Shown here one piece after another: positions 8,284 to 15,919 of a stretch of DNA of 64,000 nt. The stretch comes from RSA9 sp036381195 (GTDB taxonomy: Bacteria > Gemmatimonadota > Gemmatimonadetes > Longimicrobiales > RSA9). A program made the translations under genes and the position numbers. The notes beneath the pieces were generated by a model. The model did no database searches and was not told the DNA's origin. It was given only the letters and a program-made list of their open reading frames with translations. The stretch covers positions 1-64,000 of the forward strand of contig DASVDH010000076.1 in assembly GCA_036381195.1 (NCBI GenBank), in the 5' to 3' direction. Position 1 is the stretch's first letter. Each line of letters begins with the position of its first letter.

Positions 8284-8835
8284 ATGCCTTTCCATCTCTG
8301 GCACGACCTGCCCTCGGGCCCGCGCCCTCCGGACGAGGTCAACGCGATCGTCGAGATCCCGCGCGGGGATCGGAACAAGTACGAGCTCGACAAGGAGACC
8401 GGCCTGTTCCGCCTCGATCGCCTGCTCTACAGCTCCGTCCACTATCCCGGCGATTATGGTTTCATTCCGCGCACGCTCGCGGATGACGACGACCCCCTCG
8501 ACGTGCTCGTCATGGTCACCGTCCCGACCTTCCCCGGTTGCCTGATCGTCGTCCGCCCGCTCGGCGTGTTCGAGATGCGGGACGAGAAGGGCCTCGATGA
8601 GAAGATCCTCGCCGTACCCGTCAAGGACCCGCTGTACGACGGCTACCACGAGCTCGACGACGTCGCGCCTCACTACCTGCGCGAGGTCGAGCACTTCTTT
8701 GCGATCTACAAGGAGCTCGAGGGCATCCGCACGACCGCCCTCGGCTGGCACGGCCGCGAGAAGGCGCGCCGCACCATCCAGTACGCGCGCGAGAGGTACG
8801 CGAGCGAATACCCGCGCCGCGCCGGAGATCGGTGA
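8284..8835 (+). CDS. ppa: Inorganic pyrophosphatase, family I
   Basis: 183 aa. It hydrolyses pyrophosphate to phosphate, pulling biosynthetic reactions forward. The family I signature DDDDPLDVLV contains the metal-binding aspartates; VEIPRGDRNKYELD, VHYPGDYGFIPRT and VKDPLYDGYHELDDV complete the active site. Divergent from nfo. A 15-bp inverted repeat follows the stop and may end transcription. Confidence 0.96.
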   Translation: MPFHLWHDLPSGPRPPDEVNAIVEIPRGDRNKYELDKETGLFRLDRLLYSSVHYPGDYGFIPRTLADDDDPLDVLVMVTVPTFPGCLIVVRPLGVFEMRDEKGLDEKILAVPVKDPLYDGYHELDDVAPHYLREVEHFFAIYKELEGIRTTALGWHGREKARRTIQYARERYASEYPRRAGDR

Positions 8836-8842
8836 GCAAGAC

Positions 8843-8879
8843 GATGCGCGGCGCGGGATCAGCACCCGCGCCGCGCATC
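8843..8879. terminator. 15-bp hairpin between convergent ppa and lipoprotein gene
   Basis: GATGCGCGGCGCGGG (8843-8857) pairs perfectly with 8865-8879 across a 7-base loop (ATCAGCA). No T-run follows on either strand, so it could slow polymerase or protect 3' ends from both sides rather than act as a canonical terminator. Confidence 0.5.
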
Positions 8880-8899
8880 TCGAAGCGTCTCCCGCTTCC

Positions 8900-9130
8900 T
8901 TACATCTGCTGCCCTGTCGGTGCCGTGTCCGGCCGCTGCATCATGCCGGTGTCGCCCGGCATCGCCCCCATCGTCGTATCGGTCGGAGCTGGCGTCGGCG
9001 TCGGCGTCGGCTGCGCAGGAGGCACTTCCTCTTGCGTGGCCGGCATCTGCTCCTCCGCCGGTTGCTGCTGGCACGAGGCGAAGGTCAGCGTGGACGCTGC
9101 AGCGAGGACGACCAAAAACGAGCGCTTCAT
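8900..9130 (-). CDS. Small Pro/Thr/Gln-rich lipoprotein, 76 aa
   Basis: ATG at 9130 preceded by GAGAGGTGA. The signal peptide MKRSFLVVLAAASTLTFASC ends in a lipobox (Cys20). The mature part is low-complexity: QQQPAEEQ, PTPTPTPAPTD, then Met/Gly/Gln-rich TGMMQRPD. It is likely a surface-tethered linker-like peptide, with no recognisable domain. It is convergent with ppa. Confidence 0.7.
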   Translation of the reverse strand: MKRSFLVVLAAASTLTFASCQQQPAEEQMPATQEEVPPAQPTPTPTPAPTDTTMGAMPGDTGMMQRPDTAPTGQQM

Positions 9131-9328
9131 GGTCACCTCTCCATAGTGAGGGTCGCTGTGAGTACTCCGCGCCCGCCTGCCGCGAAGCCCCCGTCGACCG
9201 GCGGCGTTTTCCCGCCGATCCGAGCTCCCGCGCCCGGGGAGCATGCCAGCGACAGATGATGCACGCCCACTCGGAGCGTGTCAAGAAACTACGCCGCTGC
9301 AAACGATGCACCAGCGCCGATGTGCGCG

Positions 9329-10801
9329 CTACTCCCGCACCCGGTAGTTGATGATCAGCGGCGCCTCGTCCCCTGCACGCACCACGAGCGAGACGGCCTG
9401 GCCCGGCCGCACGCCGGCCGCCGCCTTGCGCAGGTCATCCAGTCGCTCGATCGAACGGCCGTTCAGCGACTCGATCCGCATCCCGGGCGCCAGCCCCGCG
9501 CGCGCGGCGGCTCCGGTCTCGTCCACGGACGAGACCACGACGCCTGGCCCGGCGTAACCCATGCGCCGCGCCTGCGCCGCCGTGAGCTCGAGCGCACGGA
9601 AGCCCAGCCGCTCCAGCCCGGGCCGCTGCGCCGGCCGCGCCTTCACCGTCTCCTGCACGGCCGCGTCGAACTCGCCCAGCCGCACGCTCACGCGTGCGCT
9701 CTTCCCGTAGCGGACGACGTCCAGCATCACGGTGTCCCCGGGGTCGTGTCGGGCGAGCAGCTCCATGAGCTGCGACGTCGACTCCACCTCCTGCCCCTCC
9801 ACGCCGACGATCACATCGCCCAGTCGCAGCCCTGCCCGCGCGCCGGGGCCCGCCGGCTCGACGCGGACCACCTCGACGCCCGTCGGCCGGTCCAGCCCGT
9901 ACACCTCGGCATCCGCGGGATCCACGTCCGCGATCTGGGCACCCAGCTTCGGCCGCCGCACCGCGCCGTGCTCGATCAGGTCCTCCGCCACGCGCCGGGC
10001 CAGACCGACCGGCACCGCGAACCCGTAGCCGCTGTAGTAGCCCGTCGGGCTCGCGATCGCCGTGTTCACGCCGATCACTTCGCCCCGCAGGTTCACCAGC
10101 GGCCCTCCGGAGTTGCCCGGGTTGATCGCGGCGTCCGTCTGGATGAAGTCCTCCAGCGGCGCCGAGGCCTCGTCGTTGCGCCCGATCACCCCCGGGCTCC
10201 GCCCCTTCGCGCTCACGATCCCCGCCGTCGCCGTCGAGCCCAGGTGCAGCGGGTATCCCAGGGCGACCACCCAGTCGCCGACCTCCACGGCGTCCGAGTC
10301 ACCCAACGGCGCGACCGGCAAGCCCCGGGCCTCCACCTTCACCACGGCGACGTCCGTGTTCGGATCGCGGCCCACGATCGTCGCATCGAACTCGCGCCGA
10401 TCTGCCAGCACGACCGTGATGCGCTCTGCGTCCTGGACCACGTGGTTGTTCGTCAGGATGTAGCCATCCTGACGGATGATGATCCCGGATCCGCTCGCCT
10501 GCCGCGGCAGGGCCCGCGGCTGCCCTTGCCGGAACAGGTCCTCCCACGGCGTGCCGCGGAACGGCTGCGGAACCTCGAGCTGCGCCAGGCCCCGCCCCTC
10601 GACGCGCACGTACACCACCGCCGGCGCAACCCGCTCCGTCGCGCGCCGGAACGCCGCGCTCAGCTCCTCCGGCGCCACCCCCACGGCTGCCGCCGCTGCC
10701 GGCCCACGCTCCCCGATCACCAGCTCCATGGCCGACCCGCCCAGCAGCCCGGCTGCGACCAGCACGGCCACTGCGGCGGGGGCCCGTCTCGCACGCTGCA
10801 C
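9329..10801 (-). CDS. HtrA/DegQ-type periplasmic serine protease with two PDZ domains
   Basis: 490 aa from the GTG at 10801, which has AGGAGG five bases upstream; the open frame continues further but without conserved sequence. A hydrophobic N-terminal segment (AAVAVLVAAGLLGG) is a signal peptide or anchor. The trypsin-like domain has the triad His120 (ILTNNHVV), Asp150 (PNTDVAVV) and Ser231 (NPGNSGGPL). Two PDZ domains follow (roughly residues 270-370 and 390-485). It degrades or refolds misfolded envelope proteins. Confidence 0.93.
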   Translation of the reverse strand: MQRARRAPAAVAVLVAAGLLGGSAMELVIGERGPAAAAAVGVAPEELSAAFRRATERVAPAVVYVRVEGRGLAQLEVPQPFRGTPWEDLFRQGQPRALPRQASGSGIIIRQDGYILTNNHVVQDAERITVVLADRREFDATIVGRDPNTDVAVVKVEARGLPVAPLGDSDAVEVGDWVVALGYPLHLGSTATAGIVSAKGRSPGVIGRNDEASAPLEDFIQTDAAINPGNSGGPLVNLRGEVIGVNTAIASPTGYYSGYGFAVPVGLARRVAEDLIEHGAVRRPKLGAQIADVDPADAEVYGLDRPTGVEVVRVEPAGPGARAGLRLGDVIVGVEGQEVESTSQLMELLARHDPGDTVMLDVVRYGKSARVSVRLGEFDAAVQETVKARPAQRPGLERLGFRALELTAAQARRMGYAGPGVVVSSVDETGAAARAGLAPGMRIESLNGRSIERLDDLRKAAAGVRPGQAVSLVVRAGDEAPLIINYRVRE

Positions 10802-11049
10802 TCTCGCCTCCTGATGCACTGCTCCCACAGCGTCCCTGCCACCCTGCCCGATGGCGGTACCCTTCGGTCCCGCCGACGTTCGCGCGTGGTGGCGGCGCGT
10901 TCTCCGCCCATCATCGGCGTTGAGGGGCCGCACTTCCCGTCGGCGGCCGCGCGCGGATTCCAGCCCGTTCGCGAGTCTCTGCGCCTGCTCCACCGGGTAC
11001 GCTTCTTGCCCCCCTGGACCACGGGAATGGACTCCAACTCCGCACGGCA

Positions 11050-11604
11050 TTGTCACTTCTGGTCGCGCTGTACCTGCTCCTCGTGATCGCGCTGCCGCTC
11101 GCGCTGAGCCTCGGGGTCAGTTGCCGGACGCTGCCGGAAGGCAACGCCTGCCCGCTCTGCCGCGCGGAGACCATCCGCATCCGTTCGCGCTGCCTCGACT
11201 GGGCATCGGCGGTGCTGCCCCGCATCACGCTGCACCGTCGCTGGTGCGTCACCTGTGGCTGGGAGGGTGTGTGCAAGGCCAGGGCGACCGCGCCCGCGGC
11301 GCCGCCGCCGGCGCCCACGCCGGCGAGCCCGCGGCCTGCCCCGCCCCCGGTGCACCAGCGCGGCGAAGCGGTCGAGCTGCGCAGGCTCGAGGTGGACGGT
11401 TGCGCGTGGCGGGTGCTCGTCGAGTGCTGGTACGAGGCGGGCCAGTGGCACGGGCGCCTGCTGTTCGCCGCGCCGTCCGGGCAGCTCTGGCCGGACCCGG
11501 CCCGGACCTTCACCGGCCGCTCCAGGCGCGACGTGCTCGATCAGGTCCTCGCCCTGCCCGACCGCCTCCTGGCCGGCCGCCTGCGCGAGGCCATCTCCGA
11601 CTGA
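11050..11604 (+). CDS. Membrane-anchored protein with zinc-ribbon-like cysteines, unknown function
   Basis: 184 aa from a TTG start; no strong ribosome site, so the start is uncertain. Residues 1-22 form one hydrophobic helix (LLVALYLLLVIALPLALSLG). Two cysteine pairs follow, CPLC near residue 34 and CVTCGW near residue 66, as in a treble-clef or zinc ribbon. A Pro/Ala linker separates a C-terminal domain with VLVECWYEAGQWHGRLLF. Its 3' end overlaps the convergent Nudix gene by 64 bases. I do not recognise the family. Confidence 0.6.
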   Translation: MSLLVALYLLLVIALPLALSLGVSCRTLPEGNACPLCRAETIRIRSRCLDWASAVLPRITLHRRWCVTCGWEGVCKARATAPAAPPPAPTPASPRPAPPPVHQRGEAVELRRLEVDGCAWRVLVECWYEAGQWHGRLLFAAPSGQLWPDPARTFTGRSRRDVLDQVLALPDRLLAGRLREAISD

Positions 11605-12080
11605 GGCGTTGGGGGCCCCGGTGGCGGCGCCTCGCAGCCAGCGGCCCGTGCCGCGCCATCGAGCATCCGGCGCCGCGCCGTGTATCGCAGCCGCCGGCGC
11701 GCCTCTTCCAGTTCCAGCCAGGCGTGGCTCTTCGCCTCCTTCGGCGAGAGCCGCACCTCCTCGGTGAGCGCCTCGGCGAGGAAGTACGTCACCTCCTTGC
11801 GGACCAGCACCCGGTCCGGCCCCGTGCCGATCGTGAACCGGTAATCCTCATGCGCCTCGAACCCGTCCACGAGCCGCACGGCCCCGCCGCCCAGGCCGGT
11901 CTCCTCCTCCAGCTCGCGCAACGCCGCCTGGAGGGGGCTCTCCCCTGCGGCCATGCCGCCTTTCGGGAACTCCCAGAGCGGCCGCTTCGTCAGTCGCGAG
12001 AGGATCAGCAAGAACCGGCAGCGGCCGTCCGCGCGCCGGAAGACGATCACGCCGGCCGACCGGTCTCGACGGTATCGCAT
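11541..12080 (-). CDS. Nudix hydrolase
   Basis: 179 aa. The Nudix box is complete: GGMAAGESPLQAALREL followed by EEETGL, matching Gx5Ex7REUxEExGU, which binds magnesium for diphosphate hydrolysis. The preceding WEFPKGG resembles diadenosine tetraphosphate hydrolases, so cleavage of Ap4A-like nucleotides is a reasonable guess. The C-terminal ~30 residues are Arg/Pro-rich and unlikely to be part of the fold; they are the part overlapping the convergent gene. Substrate not determinable. Confidence 0.85.
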   Translation of the reverse strand: MRYRRDRSAGVIVFRRADGRCRFLLILSRLTKRPLWEFPKGGMAAGESPLQAALRELEEETGLGGGAVRLVDGFEAHEDYRFTIGTGPDRVLVRKEVTYFLAEALTEEVRLSPKEAKSHAWLELEEARRRLRYTARRRMLDGAARAAGCEAPPPGPPTPQSEMASRRRPARRRSGRART

Positions 12081-12224
12081 ACGCCAGAAGCCCGGCCCGT
12101 CGGAGAAAGGATCGCCGGCCGAGGGCGGGTTCTCGGCCGGCGGGGTGGAATAAGGGGGGATACAGATGACCCGCCGCCCCGTCCGAGAGGCAAGCCGCGT
12201 GCCGCGTGCGGGCTGCCGCGAGGA

Positions 12225-13403
12225 TCAGCCCGCCGATGCGGACGCGATCTCGCCCACCAGCGCCTCCCACGGGAACGCCCCGTTGCCGTCCGGCTCGCGC
12301 CCGAAATGCCCGTACGCGGCCGTCACCGCATAGATGGCGCGCAGCAGGCCGAGCTGCTCGATGATGCCCCGCGGCGTGAGGTCGAACTGCCGGCGGATCC
12401 ACTCTTCGATCGCGCGCTCGTCTTCCGTCCCCGTCCCGAACGTGTCCACTCCGATGGCCACCGGCTCCGGGTACCCGATGGCGTAGGCGAGCTGGATCTC
12501 GCAGCGCCGCGCCAGCCCGGCCGCCACCACGTTCTTGGCCGCCCAGCGCGCCGCGTACGCGCCCGAGCGGTCCACCTTCGAGGGATCCTTGCCGCTGAAC
12601 GCGCCGCCCCCGTGCCGCGCCGCCCCGCCGTACGTGTCCACGATGATCTTGCGGCCCGTCAGCCCCGTGTCCGTCGCCGGGCCGCCCTCCACGAACGAGC
12701 CGGACGGGTTCACCAGCACGCGGTCCCTCCAACCCACGCCCAGATACTCGTTCGGCAGCACGGACGGGATCAGCTCGTCGACGACGAACTCGCGGATCGT
12801 CTCCCGCGAGACGTGCGGTGCGTGCTGCGTGGAGACGACGATGCGCGTGATCTCCCGCGGGACGGAGTCCTCGTACCTCACCGACACCTGGCTCTTCGCA
12901 TCGGGGCGCAGCCAGTCCACCACGCGGCCCCTGCGTGCCTGCGCGAGGCCGCGCGTCAGCGCGTGCGCCCAAACGATCGGCGCAGGCATGAGCTCCGGCG
13001 TCTCGGCCGTCGCGTAGCCGAACATCATCCCCTGATCGCCGGCGCCCTGCTTGCTGGGATCCCCCTTGTCCACCGCGTCCGCGATCTCCTGCGCCTGCGC
13101 GTGGATCCGCACCTGCACCTCGACCGTGTCCGCGGAGAAGCGCTCGTCGACGTCCGTGTAGCCGATCTCGCGGATCGCATCCCGCGTCACGGCCTCGATC
13201 TCCGCCGCGTCCAGCGGCGCCGTGCTCCGTACTTCCCCCGCCACGCACGCGAACCGCTCGGTCACCAGGACCTCGCACGCCACACGCGCTTCCGGGTCCC
13301 GGGCGAGGTGCGCGTCCAGGACGCTGTCACTGATTCGATCCGCCACCTTGTCCGGGTGGCCCTCCGACACCGACTCACTCGTGAGGACGAACACCGTCGC
13401 CAT
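12225..13403 (-). CDS. metK: S-adenosylmethionine synthase
   Basis: 392 aa, full length. It makes SAM from methionine and ATP. Signatures: ESVSEGHPDKVADRISDSVLD at the N-terminus with the ATP-binding His, GAGDQGMMFGYA, and GGGAFSGKDPSKVDRSGAY. AGGAGG stands six bases before the ATG. The ~100-base leader contains a SAM-II-like pseudoknot and a 10-bp hairpin that ends about 18 bases before the start, so feedback control by SAM is likely. Confidence 0.97.
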   Translation of the reverse strand: MATVFVLTSESVSEGHPDKVADRISDSVLDAHLARDPEARVACEVLVTERFACVAGEVRSTAPLDAAEIEAVTRDAIREIGYTDVDERFSADTVEVQVRIHAQAQEIADAVDKGDPSKQGAGDQGMMFGYATAETPELMPAPIVWAHALTRGLAQARRGRVVDWLRPDAKSQVSVRYEDSVPREITRIVVSTQHAPHVSRETIREFVVDELIPSVLPNEYLGVGWRDRVLVNPSGSFVEGGPATDTGLTGRKIIVDTYGGAARHGGGAFSGKDPSKVDRSGAYAARWAAKNVVAAGLARRCEIQLAYAIGYPEPVAIGVDTFGTGTEDERAIEEWIRRQFDLTPRGIIEQLGLLRAIYAVTAAYGHFGREPDGNGAFPWEALVGEIASASAG

Positions 13404-13421
13404 GACGCCTCCTGAACGCGA

Positions 13422-13454
13422 GAAGCCCGCCGCCGGAAGACGCGGGCAGCGGGC
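13422..13454 (-). promoter_or_regulatory. Hairpin between aptamer and metK start
   Basis: GCCCGCUGCC pairs with GGCGGCGGGC (one G-U) across a ~10-base loop, just before the metK ribosome site. It could be the expression platform controlled by the upstream pseudoknot. No U-run is present, so translational rather than transcriptional control is more likely. Confidence 0.45.
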
Positions 13455-13457
13455 CTC

Positions 13458-13514
13458 CGGCGCTTTAGTGCGTTGCTTTTACGTGGGGCACAAGCTGCCG
13501 CTCAAATCCCACGT
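13458..13514 (-). promoter_or_regulatory. Candidate SAM-II/SAM-V-type riboswitch for metK
   Basis: Read 5'-3' on the minus strand. A 7-bp helix P1 (ACGUGGG, 13514-13508, with CCCACGU, 13487-13481) encloses a loop starting AUUUGA and containing CUUGUGC. P1 is followed by AAAAG and then GCACUAAAG. GUGC (13491-13488) pairs with GCAC (13471-13468), and GCG (13501-13499) can pair with CGC (13462-13460), giving an H-type pseudoknot with the UAAA strand between. This order (AUUU, CUUG, UAAA, GC-UAAA) is that of SAM-II aptamers as I know them. It lies ~55 bases upstream of metK, which fits SAM feedback. Confidence 0.65.
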
Positions 13515-13610
13515 CGGCGCGCCCGCGCCGAAAGGGCTCCTCGCGCGCACACCCGGGAGCCCCGCGCCAACCTAGACGCCCTCGCGGACCAGTGTCAAGC
13601 GAGCCGTCGC

Positions 13611-14339
13611 TCACACCAGCGCCGGCCCCAGCCCGCCCGGCGTCTCCCACGCATCGAACGACTCCGCCGCCTGCACGCCCCACCGCTTCCCCGCCTCGCG
13701 CAACCGTGCCAGCAGCCATTCCTCCTCCGGCCACCCCACGCGCTCGCGGTAGAACCGCGCCACCTCCAGCACCTGCTCGACGTGCGCGCTCACGTCGACC
13801 GCCCGCTCCGGCAGGAGCGAAGGCGGCTCGCGCAGCGTGAAGACCGGCACGTCCGCCCGGTGCGGCGCCGCTGGCGCGACCACCGCCGAGATCCGCGCCA
13901 GCATCACCGCATCGCGCACGATCTTCCCCGTCGCCTGGTGATCCGGGTGCCGCATGCCCCGCACCCACGCCTCGCCCCACGTCACCACCGCGTCCGGCTT
14001 CACCTCGGCCACCAGCCGCGCCATCCGGTGCGCCGCGTCCGCCGTCGCTTCCACGCGCGTGTCCGGGAAGTCCAGGAACCGCACTTCGCACCCCAGCATG
14101 CGGCCGACCTGCGCGCCGTGCTCCGTCCGCCGCCGCGCCACTTCCTCTCTACCCAGGCGCCCGAACGCGTCCGTCATCTCTCCGCGTGTCAGCCAAACCA
14201 GCACCACACGGTCGCCGCGCGCCCGGTGCGCCGCGATCGTCCCGGCGCACCCGACCTCGTCATCCGGGTGCGCCAGCGCCACCAGCAGCGTCCGATCTCT
14301 GCCCGGTACCCCGCGTTCCGGCTCCATCGCCGTCGTCAT
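13611..14339 (-). CDS. PIG-L/LmbE-family N-acetylglucosaminyl deacetylase
   Basis: 242 aa. The zinc motif AHPDDE (His24, Asp26, Asp27) opens the domain, followed by VVLVWLTRGEMTD and by MRHPDHQATG, which supplies another zinc His. Members deacetylate GlcNAc-linked substrates in bacillithiol, mycothiol or glycan synthesis. Close relatives are often BshB-like, but no bshA or bshC is nearby, so the substrate is open. Zinc-dependent cytoplasmic enzyme. Confidence 0.88.
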   Translation of the reverse strand: MTTAMEPERGVPGRDRTLLVALAHPDDEVGCAGTIAAHRARGDRVVLVWLTRGEMTDAFGRLGREEVARRRTEHGAQVGRMLGCEVRFLDFPDTRVEATADAAHRMARLVAEVKPDAVVTWGEAWVRGMRHPDHQATGKIVRDAVMLARISAVVAPAAPHRADVPVFTLREPPSLLPERAVDVSAHVEQVLEVARFYRERVGWPEEEWLLARLREAGKRWGVQAAESFDAWETPGGLGPALV

Positions 14340-14354
14340 CTCTTCGCTCCTCCG

Positions 14355-14864
14355 TCAATTGCGCTCGAGCCGAAAGCGCACGCGCACGCTCGCCGCTTCG
14401 CCGAACACCTGGCCCGGCAACGCCGGCCGCGTCGCGGCCTCCAGCTCCAACCCGTCCGGGAACCATCCGCCGATCGTGAACCGATGCAGCGGCAGTGCGG
14501 GACACGCATCATCCGGGAAGAACTCGATCCTGCTTCCCTGCAGCGCGAATACCCCGCTACAGAACCGCTTGTCCCCCGCGCTCGCGCCGACGATCGGGTA
14601 GCCGAAGCTCCGCAGCGTGAAGAGCCGGTCCGGGCGCAGCTCCAGCGCCACCGGGAACGCGAAACCGCCCTGGACCGTGCCCGTCCCCGTCGGGCGCAGC
14701 GCATCTTCCACGGACGTGATCTCCGCGTGCCCGGTCCACAACCCCAGCAGCCGGTCGGATCCGACCGGGGCCCGAACGATGAACGGGGTCGAGTCGCGCT
14801 CATCGCAGCCCGCCCACACGAGACAGAGCGCGATGCCCAGCAGGAGTCGCTGTGTCGTTCCCAT
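14355..14864 (-). CDS. Predicted lipoprotein, 169 aa
   Basis: ATG at 14864; signal peptide MGTTQRLLLGIALCLVWAGC with lipobox WAGC. The mature part reads like a beta-rich lipocalin-type domain: LLGLWTGHAEITS at its start, FAFPVALELRPDRLFTLRS in the middle, VRVRFRLERN at the end, with three more cysteines around 102 and 121. No family recognised. It is just upstream of the PIG-L gene on the same strand. Confidence 0.65.
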   Translation of the reverse strand: MGTTQRLLLGIALCLVWAGCDERDSTPFIVRAPVGSDRLLGLWTGHAEITSVEDALRPTGTGTVQGGFAFPVALELRPDRLFTLRSFGYPIVGASAGDKRFCSGVFALQGSRIEFFPDDACPALPLHRFTIGGWFPDGLELEAATRPALPGQVFGEAASVRVRFRLERN

Positions 14865-14996
14865 CGCCGCCTCGCTGTCGCAGGGTTCACGAAGTGCCGC
14901 CGCTCCCGCCGCCCCCAACGATCGTCCCGTGCCCGCGCCCGCCTGGGCCGCCTCCTTGTTGACGCGCCCCGCCTGCACGCGCATCTTCCGCGCCCT

Positions 14997-15431
14997 ATGG
15001 ACTTGATCCTCGCCCTCGCCTGCGACGACGCCCGCGTCCGACCCGACGGCAAGCTGGACATCTTCGGCGTCTTCAACGAGCTCTCCGCTCCCGGCTTTCC
15101 CGCCGCACAGGAGCGCATGACCGTCGTCTTCGTGCTCCAGTGGGAGCGCCACGAATCGGGCCGCATCCCCCTGCGCGCCGACCTCGTGGACGAGGCCGGC
15201 CGCGTCCTCCTCACCATCCAGGGGCACACGGACGTGGACGCGCGCGGCCACGACCGCGCCCCGGCCCAGACGCGGGTCGTGCTGCCACTCGAGGAGGTCG
15301 TGTTCCCGGCACCCGGATCCTATCGCTTCGAGTTGCGCGCAGGCAACACGACGCACCGCGCCTTCTCGCTCTTCGTCGGCCAGCGCGACGCCGACCCGCC
15401 GCCGAACCCCGAGCCCGCGCCGCGGGTATGA
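14997..15431 (+). CDS. Conserved small protein, DUF6941-like
   Basis: 144 aa, starting MDLILALACDDARV. The pattern LDIFGVFNELSAPGFPA then RMTVVFVLQWERHE and a C-terminal beta sandwich-like segment (PGSYRFELRAGNTTHRAFSLFVG) recall the DUF6941 family of ~130-residue proteins. That match is from memory, not a search. Function unknown. It stands alone between divergent and downstream genes; the ArsR-type regulator starts 108 bases later on the same strand. Confidence 0.65.
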   Translation: MDLILALACDDARVRPDGKLDIFGVFNELSAPGFPAAQERMTVVFVLQWERHESGRIPLRADLVDEAGRVLLTIQGHTDVDARGHDRAPAQTRVVLPLEEVVFPAPGSYRFELRAGNTTHRAFSLFVGQRDADPPPNPEPAPRV

Positions 15432-15539
15432 ACGCACCCGCCGGTCGCCGAGGGAGGCGGGCGGCGGGCACCGGGCCGCACGGCCGGCACTGGCTCCCGG
15501 TCGTCCCGACCCGGTTGGACGAGCTCCTTCGAAACCCCA

Positions 15540-15830
15540 GTGGAAGACATCGCAGAGCCGCAGGACATGGTCGCGGCGCTCAGCGCCCTCGCCGATGAGA
15601 AGCGCCTCCGCATCGTCGAGCTGCTGGCGGGCGGGCGCGAGCTCTCGTGCGGCGCGATCGGCGCGGCGCTCGGCCTCTCCGCTTCTCTCGTGTCCCATCA
15701 CCTCGCCGTCCTCGAATCCGCAGGCATCATCGACCGCCGCAAGTCCGGCCCCTGCACGCTGAACCGGCTGCGCTGCGACGAGCTCTCCCGGCGCCTCTCG
15801 GTCCTCGAGCGCCTCGTCTGCGCCGGCTGA
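15540..15830 (+). CDS. ArsR-family winged-helix transcription regulator
   Basis: 96 aa from a GTG start. The helix-turn-helix runs ALADEKRLRIVELLAGG, then LSASLVSHHLAVLESAGII, then a wing with RRKSGPCTLNRLR. One Cys lies before the recognition helix (ELSCGAIG) and others near the end, but the classic metal box CxCxxC is absent, so the signal is unknown. Its target may be itself or a neighbour. Confidence 0.85.
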   Translation: MEDIAEPQDMVAALSALADEKRLRIVELLAGGRELSCGAIGAALGLSASLVSHHLAVLESAGIIDRRKSGPCTLNRLRCDELSRRLSVLERLVCAG

Positions 15831-15854
15831 GCCCCGCCCCCGCCGTCCGGGCCG

Positions 15855-15890
15855 AAAAAAGACGCGCCCCGGCAGCCGCCGCGGCGCGCC
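15855..15890 (-). terminator. Intrinsic terminator of fumC
   Basis: On the minus strand CGCGCC (15888-15883) pairs with GGCGCG (15868-15863), with further G-C pairing inside, followed by T6 (A6 at 15855-15860 on the plus strand). It sits 30-65 bases after the fumC stop and opposes the converging ArsR gene. Confidence 0.75.
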
Positions 15891-15919
15891 ATCGCCGTTC
15901 ACCGGACCGTGCCGCCGGC

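Noticed and set aside
7089..8393. Longer minus-strand open frame overlapping nfo in another frame
   Set aside because: nfo is certain in its frame; the overlapping translation is Arg/Ala-rich without motifs.
13473..14996. Long plus-strand open frame upstream of the DUF6941-like gene
   Set aside because: It runs antisense to the PIG-L and lipoprotein genes, is His/Arg/Pro-rich and shows no family resemblance.
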